DNA from: Neiella holothuriorum
Lineage (GTDB): Bacteria > Pseudomonadota > Gammaproteobacteria > Enterobacterales > Neiellaceae
Assembly: GCF_019457915.1 (NCBI RefSeq)
Contig: NZ_JAHZSS010000006.1
Location: 1 to 64,000 of the forward strand
Direction: 5' to 3'
DNA: 64,000 nt
In this document: piece by piece, positions 54,861-63,486 of the stretch
Layout: each line of letters begins with the position of its first letter
How positions within the stretch are numbered: position 1 is the stretch's first letter
Position numbers and translations under genes: made by a program
The notes under the pieces: model-generated
Seen by the model: the letters and a program-made list of their open reading frames with translations, nothing else
Told to the model about the DNA's origin: nothing
The model's database searches: none

Positions 54861-56471
54861 TTACCTTAAAGGAGAAGTTAAGTGTATGAGCTTGCCGAAT
54901 AATCTAATAGCATTTGCAATCATAGCCATTTGACGTTCTGGACGGTCTGCATGTAGAGGCAACATTGAAATAAATAGTTGGACGTTTATTGCTAAAATTT
55001 CTATTTCTGAATAGCCAGAAATCCGCAACACGTGATCGTTAAAAATCTTTTCTAATTGTTCTTGACGATTACTTGCCAACACTTTGAACTCAAATGTATC
55101 GTCCAAACCTGTTAGTTTTATTTCGTATCGCCCTGCAATAATAAAATCATATAAGCCAACTACGGAATGATACATCTTGGCAAAGTCGTATCGACGATCA
55201 CCGAAAATAGAAAGGTTGCCTTCAAGATCAATACCGCGAGGGTCAATCATTTTTATACATTGAACACGACTATCATAAAGGATATTGCTAAAGCAAAAAT
55301 CTCCGTGCACTATACCAACATCAGATTCAGAAGGCGGATTGATAAACCGACTAGACTTTTTCGCCATATCATGTAGTGAAATAGGCGGGATATCTAAGCC
55401 TTTTAATGTTAATGGCCGATGAGTATTGTAACCTGACGTGACGGCAAATTCTTCCAGCCTATTAAGTGTTTTTGTTAAGTAAAGTTTGTTCAAATTATCT
55501 AGGCACGTAGTATTTGAATTTTGCGTTGAAAAATCCCGCAAAACCTCAGTAGCAGCGCTGAATATTTGTTTCCAAGCCCCTACACTAAGCTCGCCAAACA
55601 CAAACAAATCATTTAAGGGTAAAAGGTACAAGTACTCCAACTTGTACCCAGTAACTTTATTGGAATGAATAGTTTTAGCAACAAGTTTTGGTGTATTGAT
55701 TGTCATCTGAGAAGGAAGGAGCTCAAACCAATTCACTTCTGCAGCCATCTTTTCATAATTTCTACTAGCTTTGTCAACAATACGTGGTGTTATTGTCATT
55801 TCGTTAAAAGCTCTCTGAGTCGTCATTTCAGTCCTAGAGCGGAAAAAGCTATTCAGATGACCAAAGTCGTACCATTTTCCTTTTGTAAAAGGAGCAAGCC
55901 CCTCGTGCTGCCCATAATGTTCCAATGCACCAACGAAACAGCCTTTAGATTTAACAATTCCTTGCATTAGACGCTGGGGATTTTGAAATGAAAAGAAACC
56001 TGAGACAACAAGTTCCTCTTCCGTAGCCCAAACATCTTCAAATTGCTCAGCAAAAAGCGTATTTGCGCCTACTCGAGCTCTTTGATAGTAGCCACAATTC
56101 TTGTGTATTGAAATACTATCACTAGGTATCGGGGGCACTTCTGAAAAAAGTGTATCACCGTGCAGTATCGACATGCTCTGATACGAAACCCCGCTGGCAT
56201 TCCAACAATAAAGGATAGACTCACCTAAAGGAATATTCTCTGGAACTCGGATCAAATTAACATTGTTAGATTCGATTATTTGTTTATCTGCTGGTAAGAT
56301 TTCGTAAGAGTCAGGCACCGATATATAGACATCTTCCCCCAAAGGGGTTAATAAGGCTAACTGATGCTCAAATAAGCGCTTATTTGAGACTGGTAGGAAA
56401 CTTGGTGGCAACACACCGACTTCAGAAGCAAAGTCTTGGCTTATGTAGGCACCTGATGTTATCAAAATCAT
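54861..56471 (-). CDS. fusion of nucleotidyltransferase-like and aminoglycoside/choline kinase-like domains
   Basis: 536 residues. The first 240 residues resemble a nucleotidyltransferase that lacks the classical glycine-rich loop (ILITSGAYISQDFASEVGVLPPSFLPVSNKRLFEHQL in part), so its activity is uncertain. From about 260 to 530 the protein follows the APH/choline kinase fold, with the catalytic Brenner loop VGIVHGDFCFSNILYD and the metal motif MIDPRGID. A kinase joined to a nucleotidyltransferase would phosphorylate and then activate a small alcohol or sugar. It overlaps the HAD gene by four bases. The substrate is unknown. Confidence 0.75.
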   Translation of the reverse strand: MILITSGAYISQDFASEVGVLPPSFLPVSNKRLFEHQLALLTPLGEDVYISVPDSYEILPADKQIIESNNVNLIRVPENIPLGESILYCWNASGVSYQSMSILHGDTLFSEVPPIPSDSISIHKNCGYYQRARVGANTLFAEQFEDVWATEEELVVSGFFSFQNPQRLMQGIVKSKGCFVGALEHYGQHEGLAPFTKGKWYDFGHLNSFFRSRTEMTTQRAFNEMTITPRIVDKASRNYEKMAAEVNWFELLPSQMTINTPKLVAKTIHSNKVTGYKLEYLYLLPLNDLFVFGELSVGAWKQIFSAATEVLRDFSTQNSNTTCLDNLNKLYLTKTLNRLEEFAVTSGYNTHRPLTLKGLDIPPISLHDMAKKSSRFINPPSESDVGIVHGDFCFSNILYDSRVQCIKMIDPRGIDLEGNLSIFGDRRYDFAKMYHSVVGLYDFIIAGRYEIKLTGLDDTFEFKVLASNRQEQLEKIFNDHVLRISGYSEIEILAINVQLFISMLPLHADRPERQMAMIANAIRLFGKLIHLTSPLR

Positions 56472-56863
56472 TTGTTGCTGCCATCGTCTTGAGAGTTTTC
56501 TATAGCTAATAAGTTTTTAATTTTTTCATGTGACATTGAAGCAAATTCAGAAGGACGAATAGCCTTATCATCAATATAAAAACCATTGTGACCGCACCAA
56601 GGTTTTCCTACGATAACTTCATCGTACGGTACATTGTGCACTTTTAGCCATTCTAGGATAATGGGTAGTGTATTAACGTTTATCTTTCCAACATTACCGT
56701 CATACGTGCGCATATTCCGAGCTGTGAAGATACAAATATAGAAGCCGGAAGACTTATACTCCCTCAACTTACTAATTAACTCGCTATTGGGAGACACACT
56801 TTCATAATCAGACGAATCTCCAAGTGTAATAGTTGAGTCTAAATCAACAATCAATTTATCCAT
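56468..56863 (-). CDS. HAD-family capsule biosynthesis phosphatase, EcbF/BcbF-like
   Basis: 131 residues. The N-terminal DLDSTIT carries the catalytic aspartates of the HAD superfamily, FTARNMR is motif II, and GKPWCGHNGFYIDDKAIRP holds motifs III and IV. Small HAD proteins of this type are recorded in capsule loci of Haemophilus influenzae type e and Pasteurella multocida (EcbF/BcbF). It probably removes a phosphate from an intermediate made by the two neighbouring nucleotidyltransferase proteins. It lies 24 bp from the next gene upstream. Confidence 0.82.
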   Translation of the reverse strand: MDKLIVDLDSTITLGDSSDYESVSPNSELISKLREYKSSGFYICIFTARNMRTYDGNVGKINVNTLPIILEWLKVHNVPYDEVIVGKPWCGHNGFYIDDKAIRPSEFASMSHEKIKNLLAIENSQDDGSNK

Positions 56864-56887
56864 AAATAATAAAACCTAAACCTTCAT

Positions 56888-58087
56888 TTACGGCCAAATT
56901 TCGCGAAATCTGGCCTGGGCAGCAGTCAAATTTGATGAGCGAAAAATTTCGGTCAAGTGAACATATCTTAGCCAGAGTGATTTAATATTAACAGGCGAAG
57001 ACGATAGAAACCTTTCAAGACACACGAGTTCTTCTTCAAGCTTACCTGAAAGCCTATTTAAAATTGATTTTGAAGCAGGGAAAATTTTTGGAGCACGTTC
57101 TATAACTGACAAAGAGGTCGAATCCAAAGTATCAGATTGGTTCGAGCAAAGAACTTCATAAGCAAGAAAATCTACACCTGACACAATGGACATTGGTATA
57201 GAATCGACGTTATTAAAAACATAGTTAACTAATGAATTCACAATATCGCTTTCATCTAAAGTAATGTTCAAGAACGAGGGATATGGACGATGTCTAAAAT
57301 ACGACCAATTTACGCCATTCAAATTAAGGTGCTCATATACGATTCGTTCTGGACTCAAAAGCTCAGGAGAGACGTTATCAAAACCACCTTCTAAGTACAG
57401 ATGAAGTTTATTCCACACCTTTGAATATGTATAAAAGTCATTTTTGCTACCAATACATATTTGATCTGATGCAAAAGGGTTATTTCCATATCCTGGGTGA
57501 TACAGTACATTCAATTCATCAATATCTAAGAGCGGTAGTAATTGTTGTGAGTCAAATATTTGATCTGGTCTTAAACGAATATACACATCAAATTCTTCTG
57601 AACTATCTACTTCGTATTGCTCAACCAAGGTTCTACACTGTTCCATTTGGAAGAACATTGGTAGCATGCCTAATGGAAGATTCAATTTTGCTATAGCATC
57701 ATGAAGGGAAGTGTTATTTCTTTTGAAACTATTATAGCTATACACCTTACATTGACTAAGTTTCGGAATAGCGTTGTGTAAAAATTCAGGAGTAATAACT
57801 TTCTTGTCGCTAGATATTTCAATCAAGCTTTGTAAAGGAGGCAATACTTGTAGCAAGTGGCTTGGATTCTTAGAGCGGTCACTCCGAATCATATTTCGAG
57901 GAACAAACGACCTTAACTTAGATGGTAGAATGCGAGTTAGATCTGAACTAATCCCCTGCTCTGACCAAGTAGCAAAAAAAACTCGAACATCGTGTTCCAG
58001 TGAAAAATCGTCGATCAGATTGTTCAAGTGAACAGTCGAACTAGAGATCTCTCGACACTGGCCGGATATACATATTGCTATTTTCAT
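56888..58087 (-). CDS. putative glycosyltransferase-like protein of unknown family
   Basis: 399 residues. I do not recognise a characterised family. The start MKIAICISGQCREISSS resembles a group of capsule-locus proteins that begin with ISGQxR, and VRVFFATWSEQG and FDVYIRLRPDQIFDSQQLLPLL fit a GT-A-like core with the acidic RPD motif. YHPGYGNNPFASDQICIGS is also typical of that group. The C-terminal 120 residues are helical. It sits between the HAD phosphatase and the WcbI-like gene. A glycosyltransferase role is plausible but not shown. Confidence 0.55.
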   Translation of the reverse strand: MKIAICISGQCREISSSTVHLNNLIDDFSLEHDVRVFFATWSEQGISSDLTRILPSKLRSFVPRNMIRSDRSKNPSHLLQVLPPLQSLIEISSDKKVITPEFLHNAIPKLSQCKVYSYNSFKRNNTSLHDAIAKLNLPLGMLPMFFQMEQCRTLVEQYEVDSSEEFDVYIRLRPDQIFDSQQLLPLLDIDELNVLYHPGYGNNPFASDQICIGSKNDFYTYSKVWNKLHLYLEGGFDNVSPELLSPERIVYEHLNLNGVNWSYFRHRPYPSFLNITLDESDIVNSLVNYVFNNVDSIPMSIVSGVDFLAYEVLCSNQSDTLDSTSLSVIERAPKIFPASKSILNRLSGKLEEELVCLERFLSSSPVNIKSLWLRYVHLTEIFRSSNLTAAQARFREIWP

Positions 58088-58107
58088 AAGTTTTCACGCT
58101 CTGTAAA

Positions 58108-59004
58108 TTAAGCGCTGAATGAAAAGCCGAGGCGCTTAAAATTATCGACCACCCAAGGTTTTGTTTCAAATAGGCTATTTTTAAGAACTGTACGTTCGCA
58201 ACCTGAATAGCTCTCATAGAATGATTTAATAACTTGTTCCCAACTTAATTTACCTCCAACACCATGAAATGTCTGTTCGCAATCGAATTGCAAAGCTAAA
58301 TTTTTAGTTGTGGAAGGGTATATTGGACATTTTATAGAGTCAAGGTGCTCTCGACCATTTGACGAAATAGATATATCAGCCAGTAAGTCACTTTCTTGAG
58401 AAATAAGTCCCCATAGGTGGCTAAACATAAACCTTGTTGGGTGATTAAATTGATTAAAAAGGAGTCTTTCACTATAGCTATTAGCTATATATTCAGAGAC
58501 CTTAAGGCAGCCACTATGGTCCTCTCGCTTTTTCAAATTATAGATAGAATCTTGGCAAAGTAATTGTGAGGTAGAACTCGAATAAAACTTTTCTGACAGT
58601 AGCAAGTCCAACAAATCATCTTGGCGAAACCCCAAAAGGTACCCAGCAATGATGTTATAGTCGTGCACTAAATTTAATACTGATCGACTTCCCCTGAACA
58701 TGCCTAAGTGAGGGAAATATCCGTCAAAGTACATATTAGGAACTTTGATAGAAAGAGCTGTATTTTTAAGTTTTCGCCATACAAACTCCGACGACAGCCT
58801 TTTAATAAAGTAGTCCGTAGATATAAATTGATTAATAAAAATATCGGCTTGCCCAATTATATTTTCAACTCGACTCAGATCCGGACCACGTATATTTTGA
58901 ATTGGCTCAATGGGATTAAGATCTAGCACATCAAAAATACCAGTTTCTGATAAATAATCAGCTAAAGCAGCACCTTGACAGTTGCCAAATATAGATAGTT
59001 TCAA
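58108..59004 (-). CDS. WcbI-family polysaccharide biosynthesis protein
   Basis: 298 residues from a TTG at 59004 that gives MKLSIFGNCQGAALADYL, the expected beginning of the WcbI family (GNCQG). The longer frame from 59055 would overlap the upstream gene by 35 bp and start with unrelated residues. The TTG lies 16 bp after that gene and has TAGG upstream. Other family features are INQFISTDYF, YFDGYFPHLGMFRG and HPTRFMFSHLWGL. WcbI of Burkholderia capsule loci binds coenzyme A and is proposed to be an acetyltransferase. It may O-acetylate the polymer. Confidence 0.78.
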   Translation of the reverse strand: MKLSIFGNCQGAALADYLSETGIFDVLDLNPIEPIQNIRGPDLSRVENIIGQADIFINQFISTDYFIKRLSSEFVWRKLKNTALSIKVPNMYFDGYFPHLGMFRGSRSVLNLVHDYNIIAGYLLGFRQDDLLDLLLSEKFYSSSTSQLLCQDSIYNLKKREDHSGCLKVSEYIANSYSERLLFNQFNHPTRFMFSHLWGLISQESDLLADISISSNGREHLDSIKCPIYPSTTKNLALQFDCEQTFHGVGGKLSWEQVIKSFYESYSGCERTVLKNSLFETKPWVVDNFKRLGFSFSA

Positions 59005-59020
59005 TCGCTTATACCTAGGT

Positions 59021-59758
59021 CTAATTAAATAAAAAATTATATAAACGCTCATCAACTGAGCAGCGGCGGGCTAAAACTTGCCGAACAACTGGTACATTAA
59101 TATCAATTTTTCGTGTAGTTTTAGCCTCATTAACTCTAGAATAAAAATCCATTCTCTTAATTAAATCAGACGAAAAACCAAGACGACGAAGAAGCACAGG
59201 GAGAGACGAGGATAATTTATTTTGATCTATCACGAGATCTAAGAATCTTGCGTTCTCGATAGCCTCATCAAGATCAGACAGAGATAGCGGGACTTCTCCC
59301 TTATTAAGTAAGTAACGACATTGGCAATTATCAAGAAGCTGAATACCTACACCACTTAAGCTTACTAAAAATTTATCAAGTTCTTTGTAATTCGTTATAT
59401 CTGTATGTTTAATTGAGTAGACCAGCTCTTGTATTTGCGGAGAAAGCCTCTTTCGATGAACCTCTTTATCCACATTATTATAATGATCTAGCCACCCTAT
59501 ATGAGACGCAAGATGTGAGACACCATCTCGTATAACAGTAAATTTAAAAATTCCCTCATTTAAATGTTTACGAATATTGTGTAGATGAATATGTCCGGAT
59601 ATAAATTTATTCTTTGCTAATACCGATTCAAACTGGTCTAACTTAAACTCAGCATGCTCCTGATAAACATCGGCATCAATAATATCTCTGAAAACCTTAT
59701 TAACTTTGCTACCAGCAGTCTTAGCGATATGCATGAAGAATATTTTGTCATCAAACAT
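59021..59758 (-). CDS. sulfotransferase-family protein (5 of 5)
   Basis: 245 residues from the ATG at 59758, which has GAGGGG seven bases upstream. Six codons earlier there is another ATG, but it lies inside the gene before. The PAPS loop is MHIAKTAGSKVNKVF, where the usual GT(S/T) is GSK, and the 3'-phosphate motif is FTVIRDGVSHLASHI. The His pair in SGHIHLHNI may be catalytic. It overlaps the RgpF/WsaF-like gene by eight bases. The K in the third position of the loop makes PAPS use less certain than for the other four. Confidence 0.72.
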   Translation of the reverse strand: MFDDKIFFMHIAKTAGSKVNKVFRDIIDADVYQEHAEFKLDQFESVLAKNKFISGHIHLHNIRKHLNEGIFKFTVIRDGVSHLASHIGWLDHYNNVDKEVHRKRLSPQIQELVYSIKHTDITNYKELDKFLVSLSGVGIQLLDNCQCRYLLNKGEVPLSLSDLDEAIENARFLDLVIDQNKLSSSLPVLLRRLGFSSDLIKRMDFYSRVNEAKTTRKIDINVPVVRQVLARRCSVDERLYNFLFN

Positions 59759-62384
59759 TAATCGTCCCCTCATCAATTATATTTTGTAGTCCTATGATTT
59801 TATTAGTTACGTCATCTAAACTATCACCTTGCCCCTGGTCAAAAATACTATTAATGGTATCCAATTTTATATTTTCATTATATGTAAGACAATTATCTTT
59901 AAGAAAATTAGCAATAGCCATCGGCTCAAGGCTGCCAAACGTCAAATATGGGCTATCGTAATAACTCGCCCCTTTATTATCATAGACGTTAGTATATGTA
60001 TAAACTTGAGATGAACTCATTTCTAGTGGGGGGTAACTCGGGTGCGGTGATGCCATTAAAGAAATACCAACATACGATTTTGCTAAGTAGTCAGCATACT
60101 CTGATAAAGTTACCTTTCCTTTAACATCGACATCGTATGACTCAACTAATTGGCTTGAAATATCTTCTCCCAGAGATATAACTGTCCAACCTATTGATAC
60201 ATCATCTTGCCTCCATATACGGATTGCTTCCAAAATCAGCTCAAAACAATTTCGTTCAGCCGAAGGCCGCCCATATATCAAAATCAGTTTTTCTTTAGGT
60301 ACACCGATTTTTTTATTTACTTCGGACAAAATATTATCATTTAATCTAGGTTTCAATATATAGCTTTGGCCGCTAGACTTTCCTCTAAATTTAAAGTAAT
60401 CATAGAGAGCGATCGTGTTATATACTTTAATCCAATCATTTTCATATGTTAGATCGGCTAATTGACTTTTACTAGACCAAGCATAAAAATGGGGCTCATA
60501 GTCTTGTATCAAGTAAATATGTTTAGGGCTAAATTCAAAATTATCTATTTGAAACTTCTCTATTTCCCTCAGGTGGTTTGCTGTCCACCATGCGGTAGCA
60601 ACAAAAATGTCATTAGCTCTAATTGACAAATCTCCGTTATGTCGCTCAGAAACACTAAGAATCTGCCTAGGGTCGTCATCTGAAAAGTATGACAAATTGT
60701 AATTAGAGAAATTTTTATATTTAGTCGCAGAAGTAGATCGTGCGGCCTGGTCTGTACATATTATTCGTATATCGAAACAGCTTTGTTTCCATAGAGACAT
60801 TAAAAATTTCAATGCCGTCGATATTCCACCAAAAACTGCCTCTTCATTAACTGTTGGTACAAGCAGGTTAATACGATATTTTGTACTGTCAGCGCTTTGA
60901 AATGTTAAAGGAGCAAGCTCAGGATAGAAATTTTCTAGAGCAAGATTATAATCGGAACTAGATTTAGTTATATGGTCAGGAAGATAACGTTCGAAATCAT
61001 AGTAGCCCTTATCAAACGAAAAAATTTTTGTATCTTTTTTACGTATAGGAACCAATTCTTTATCTATATGTCCAACGTAGACCCCAAAAAGGCGCTCAAG
61101 TGCATGTGAAAGAGTACCATCAACTTGCCCAAACTCTGGTTCAAACAAGTAGTCAGAGATATTTAGGTTAAAAATCGGAGCGAGGTCAGCAATGCGAAAC
61201 CAAAACATTGAGCCTGCAGGGAAATCTAAAGGAAGACGATTATCGAAGTCTATTCCTAGCATATCAAGAAGGCCAATAACTCTCTTTTTATTGCCGCCCC
61301 AATTCATAATATCTTTCAAAAAATCGGGAGCTTCCGGATATACAATTGAAACATTTTCATTGTCGAAAGCGCGTTGGACAAAGTCAGACGAACTCAGAAG
61401 TGATTCAAGGCAATAATCTAACCAGTCGCTTCGTTCTTCACCGTAGTGCAGCGACTTTTTTGTATGTAAATGTAAGCAAAAATCATAGTCATTAATTCTT
61501 TTTTGCAGACTTCTAATAAAGGGCAACATATCCCGCCCTCTATTTGGATACTCTTCAATAGTTATATTGTCGCCATATCTTTCTAAGTGATGAATATAAT
61601 GCCCCCCCTCAGTTACTGTCACAATGACATCAATACCTAATTTAATACAGGGATCTATTAGCTTATAGGCTATATCAGGATAGTAGCAATGAACAATAGC
61701 TACATATTTTGTTTTATCTGTAAAACCACGATTGCAACTTCCGTTATCCTCTATATGTCTAGGCGAAGAAGTAGGCATATATCGTTGATAGACATCTTCA
61801 ATCCCAACATCAAATATTGCTCTATTCTCTTTATGTCCACTTTGCAAATAGTGCTGAATGGGATCAATCCCTAGCTCATCTAATTTTTGTTCAAGAAAAG
61901 GTTCAGATCTTAGGTATGCAAGAGTATTAAACAACGCTGACGGATCTCTTAACTCTTTCCAGCCAACGTTTATATAATGTAAAAAAGGACTAGCTTCATA
62001 ATTTTTGACATCAGGGTATTTTTTTAAATACCACTCTTCATCAAATATTTTTTTTTGTCCATCTTCATGAAACAGTTCTCTAGAAGCAGATGATGCTATA
62101 TATGGTAGTTTTATTAATTCTTTATAACTATAATCATGAAAAATCACATCACAAAAATAACTTAATGGGTTTGTTTGTTTCTGATTAAGAAACTCGGTAT
62201 TGTTGTAGAGGCTTATAAAAATATCGTTATCAAAATATACAGAAGGATTTCGACCTTCTTTCCAGCCAAAATTGCAATAATGATAAAATGGGTCCATATC
62301 ACTACTTTTAACATCGGGATAACTATTACTGTACCAATGTTCATCAAATAATATCGCTAATACTTCTTCGCTATTCATGCTCAC
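59751..62384 (-). CDS. multi-domain glycosyltransferase: N-terminal repeats, RgpF domain, WsaF-like GT
   Basis: 877 residues. Two N-terminal repeats (about 8-60 and 108-190) share the pattern FDExWYxxxYPDVKxxxxxPFxHYxxxGWKExRxPS. A RgpF domain follows (about 225-475: YVAIVHCYYPDIAYKLIDPCI in part, PNRGRDMLPFIRSL, HLHTKKSLHYG), typical of rhamnan side-chain synthesis. The last 370 residues resemble the GT-B rhamnosyltransferase WsaF (NLLVPTVNEEAVFGGISTAL, YLIQDYEPHFYAW, ILIYGRPSAERNCFELI). dTDP-rhamnose from the adjacent rml genes is the probable donor. It is very A+T-rich. Two transferase domains in one protein may add successive residues. Confidence 0.82.
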   Translation of the reverse strand: MSMNSEEVLAILFDEHWYSNSYPDVKSSDMDPFYHYCNFGWKEGRNPSVYFDNDIFISLYNNTEFLNQKQTNPLSYFCDVIFHDYSYKELIKLPYIASSASRELFHEDGQKKIFDEEWYLKKYPDVKNYEASPFLHYINVGWKELRDPSALFNTLAYLRSEPFLEQKLDELGIDPIQHYLQSGHKENRAIFDVGIEDVYQRYMPTSSPRHIEDNGSCNRGFTDKTKYVAIVHCYYPDIAYKLIDPCIKLGIDVIVTVTEGGHYIHHLERYGDNITIEEYPNRGRDMLPFIRSLQKRINDYDFCLHLHTKKSLHYGEERSDWLDYCLESLLSSSDFVQRAFDNENVSIVYPEAPDFLKDIMNWGGNKKRVIGLLDMLGIDFDNRLPLDFPAGSMFWFRIADLAPIFNLNISDYLFEPEFGQVDGTLSHALERLFGVYVGHIDKELVPIRKKDTKIFSFDKGYYDFERYLPDHITKSSSDYNLALENFYPELAPLTFQSADSTKYRINLLVPTVNEEAVFGGISTALKFLMSLWKQSCFDIRIICTDQAARSTSATKYKNFSNYNLSYFSDDDPRQILSVSERHNGDLSIRANDIFVATAWWTANHLREIEKFQIDNFEFSPKHIYLIQDYEPHFYAWSSKSQLADLTYENDWIKVYNTIALYDYFKFRGKSSGQSYILKPRLNDNILSEVNKKIGVPKEKLILIYGRPSAERNCFELILEAIRIWRQDDVSIGWTVISLGEDISSQLVESYDVDVKGKVTLSEYADYLAKSYVGISLMASPHPSYPPLEMSSSQVYTYTNVYDNKGASYYDSPYLTFGSLEPMAIANFLKDNCLTYNENIKLDTINSIFDQGQGDSLDDVTNKIIGLQNIIDEGTINV

Positions 62385-62398
62385 TCAAATCCCGTAAT

Positions 62399-63481
62399 TT
62401 AACATGCCAACTCGTCACACCAATTCGAGTTATTAATGTACCAATGAATGGTTTTTAGTATACCGGTCTCAAATGATTCAGTCGGTATATAAGCTAATTC
62501 TTTATTCGCTTTAGTCGCATCAATAGCATAGCGCCTATCATGACCAGCTCTATCAGTTACAAAGCTAATTAATTGCTCTGCTTTACCTGCTATTGCCGAT
62601 TTTGCACTCGCATATTGACTTGCAAGCTCAGGGTTATTTGCAAATTGTTCATTCATTAACTGACAAACTAGCTTCACGATATCAATGTTGGCCCACTCAT
62701 TGTGACCACCAATATTGTAGTTTTCTCCCACTCGGCCTTTATCGAGCACTAGCTCAATACCTCGAGCATGATCTTCAACATAGAGCCAGTCACGAATTTG
62801 TTGCCCGTCACCATAAATTGGCAGCGGCTTATCATGCAGGATATTTGTGATAATCAGTGGGATCAATTTTTCAGGGAAATGATATGGGCCGTAATTATTT
62901 GAACAGTTAGAGGTCGTAACCTGTAAGCCGTATGTGTGGTGATAGGCTCGAACCAAATGGTCAGAGGCCGCTTTACTAGCCGAATAAGGAGAATTTGGCT
63001 CATAGGGGTTGTCTTCTTTAAACGGCGGATCATTTGGTTCTAGCGTGCCATAGACTTCATCGGTAGATACATGATGGAAACGGTGAGGAAGCGCTTGTTT
63101 ACCTGCAGCTTTCGGTTCATCGAGCCATACTTTTTTGGCGGCTTTAAGTAGACTGTAGGTACCAATAATATTGGTTTCAATAAAGGCATCTGGGCCAGTG
63201 ATCGAGCGGTCGACGTGTGATTCAGCTGCAAAGTGAACCAGAGTGTCAATATTACGCTTTTTTAACAGTTGCTCTACCAATTCTGTATTACAGATATCTC
63301 CATGAACAAACGTGAGATGTGGATTGTCAATAACAGAATCTAAGCTAGCTTTGTTGCCAGCATAGGTTAATGCGTCCAATACGACGATGTTGTCCTCTGG
63401 GTGCTGGCCTAACCAGTAGTAAACAAAGTTCACGCCTATGAAACCTGCTCCACCAGTTACTAATAAATTACGTTTATTCAT
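62399..63481 (-). CDS. rfbB: dTDP-glucose 4,6-dehydratase RmlB
   Basis: 360 residues. The second enzyme of dTDP-L-rhamnose synthesis. The NAD-binding loop is VTGGAGFIGVNFVYYW, the catalytic region is HVSTDEVYGTLEP, and the YxxxK pair lies in SPYSASKAASDHLV. NNYGPYHFPEKLIPL and GDGQQIRDWLYVEDHARGI are diagnostic of RmlB. It is 14 bp before the RgpF/WsaF gene and 5 bp after rmlD. Its base composition is closer to the housekeeping genes than its neighbours downstream. Confidence 0.97.
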   Translation of the reverse strand: MNKRNLLVTGGAGFIGVNFVYYWLGQHPEDNIVVLDALTYAGNKASLDSVIDNPHLTFVHGDICNTELVEQLLKKRNIDTLVHFAAESHVDRSITGPDAFIETNIIGTYSLLKAAKKVWLDEPKAAGKQALPHRFHHVSTDEVYGTLEPNDPPFKEDNPYEPNSPYSASKAASDHLVRAYHHTYGLQVTTSNCSNNYGPYHFPEKLIPLIITNILHDKPLPIYGDGQQIRDWLYVEDHARGIELVLDKGRVGENYNIGGHNEWANIDIVKLVCQLMNEQFANNPELASQYASAKSAIAGKAEQLISFVTDRAGHDRRYAIDATKANKELAYIPTESFETGILKTIHWYINNSNWCDELAC

Positions 63482-63486
63482 AAGAT

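Noticed and set aside
58108-59055. Longer WcbI-like frame starting at 59055
   Set aside because: It would overlap the upstream gene by 35 bp and place 17 unrelated residues before the family start KLSIFGNCQG. The TTG at 59004 is preferred.
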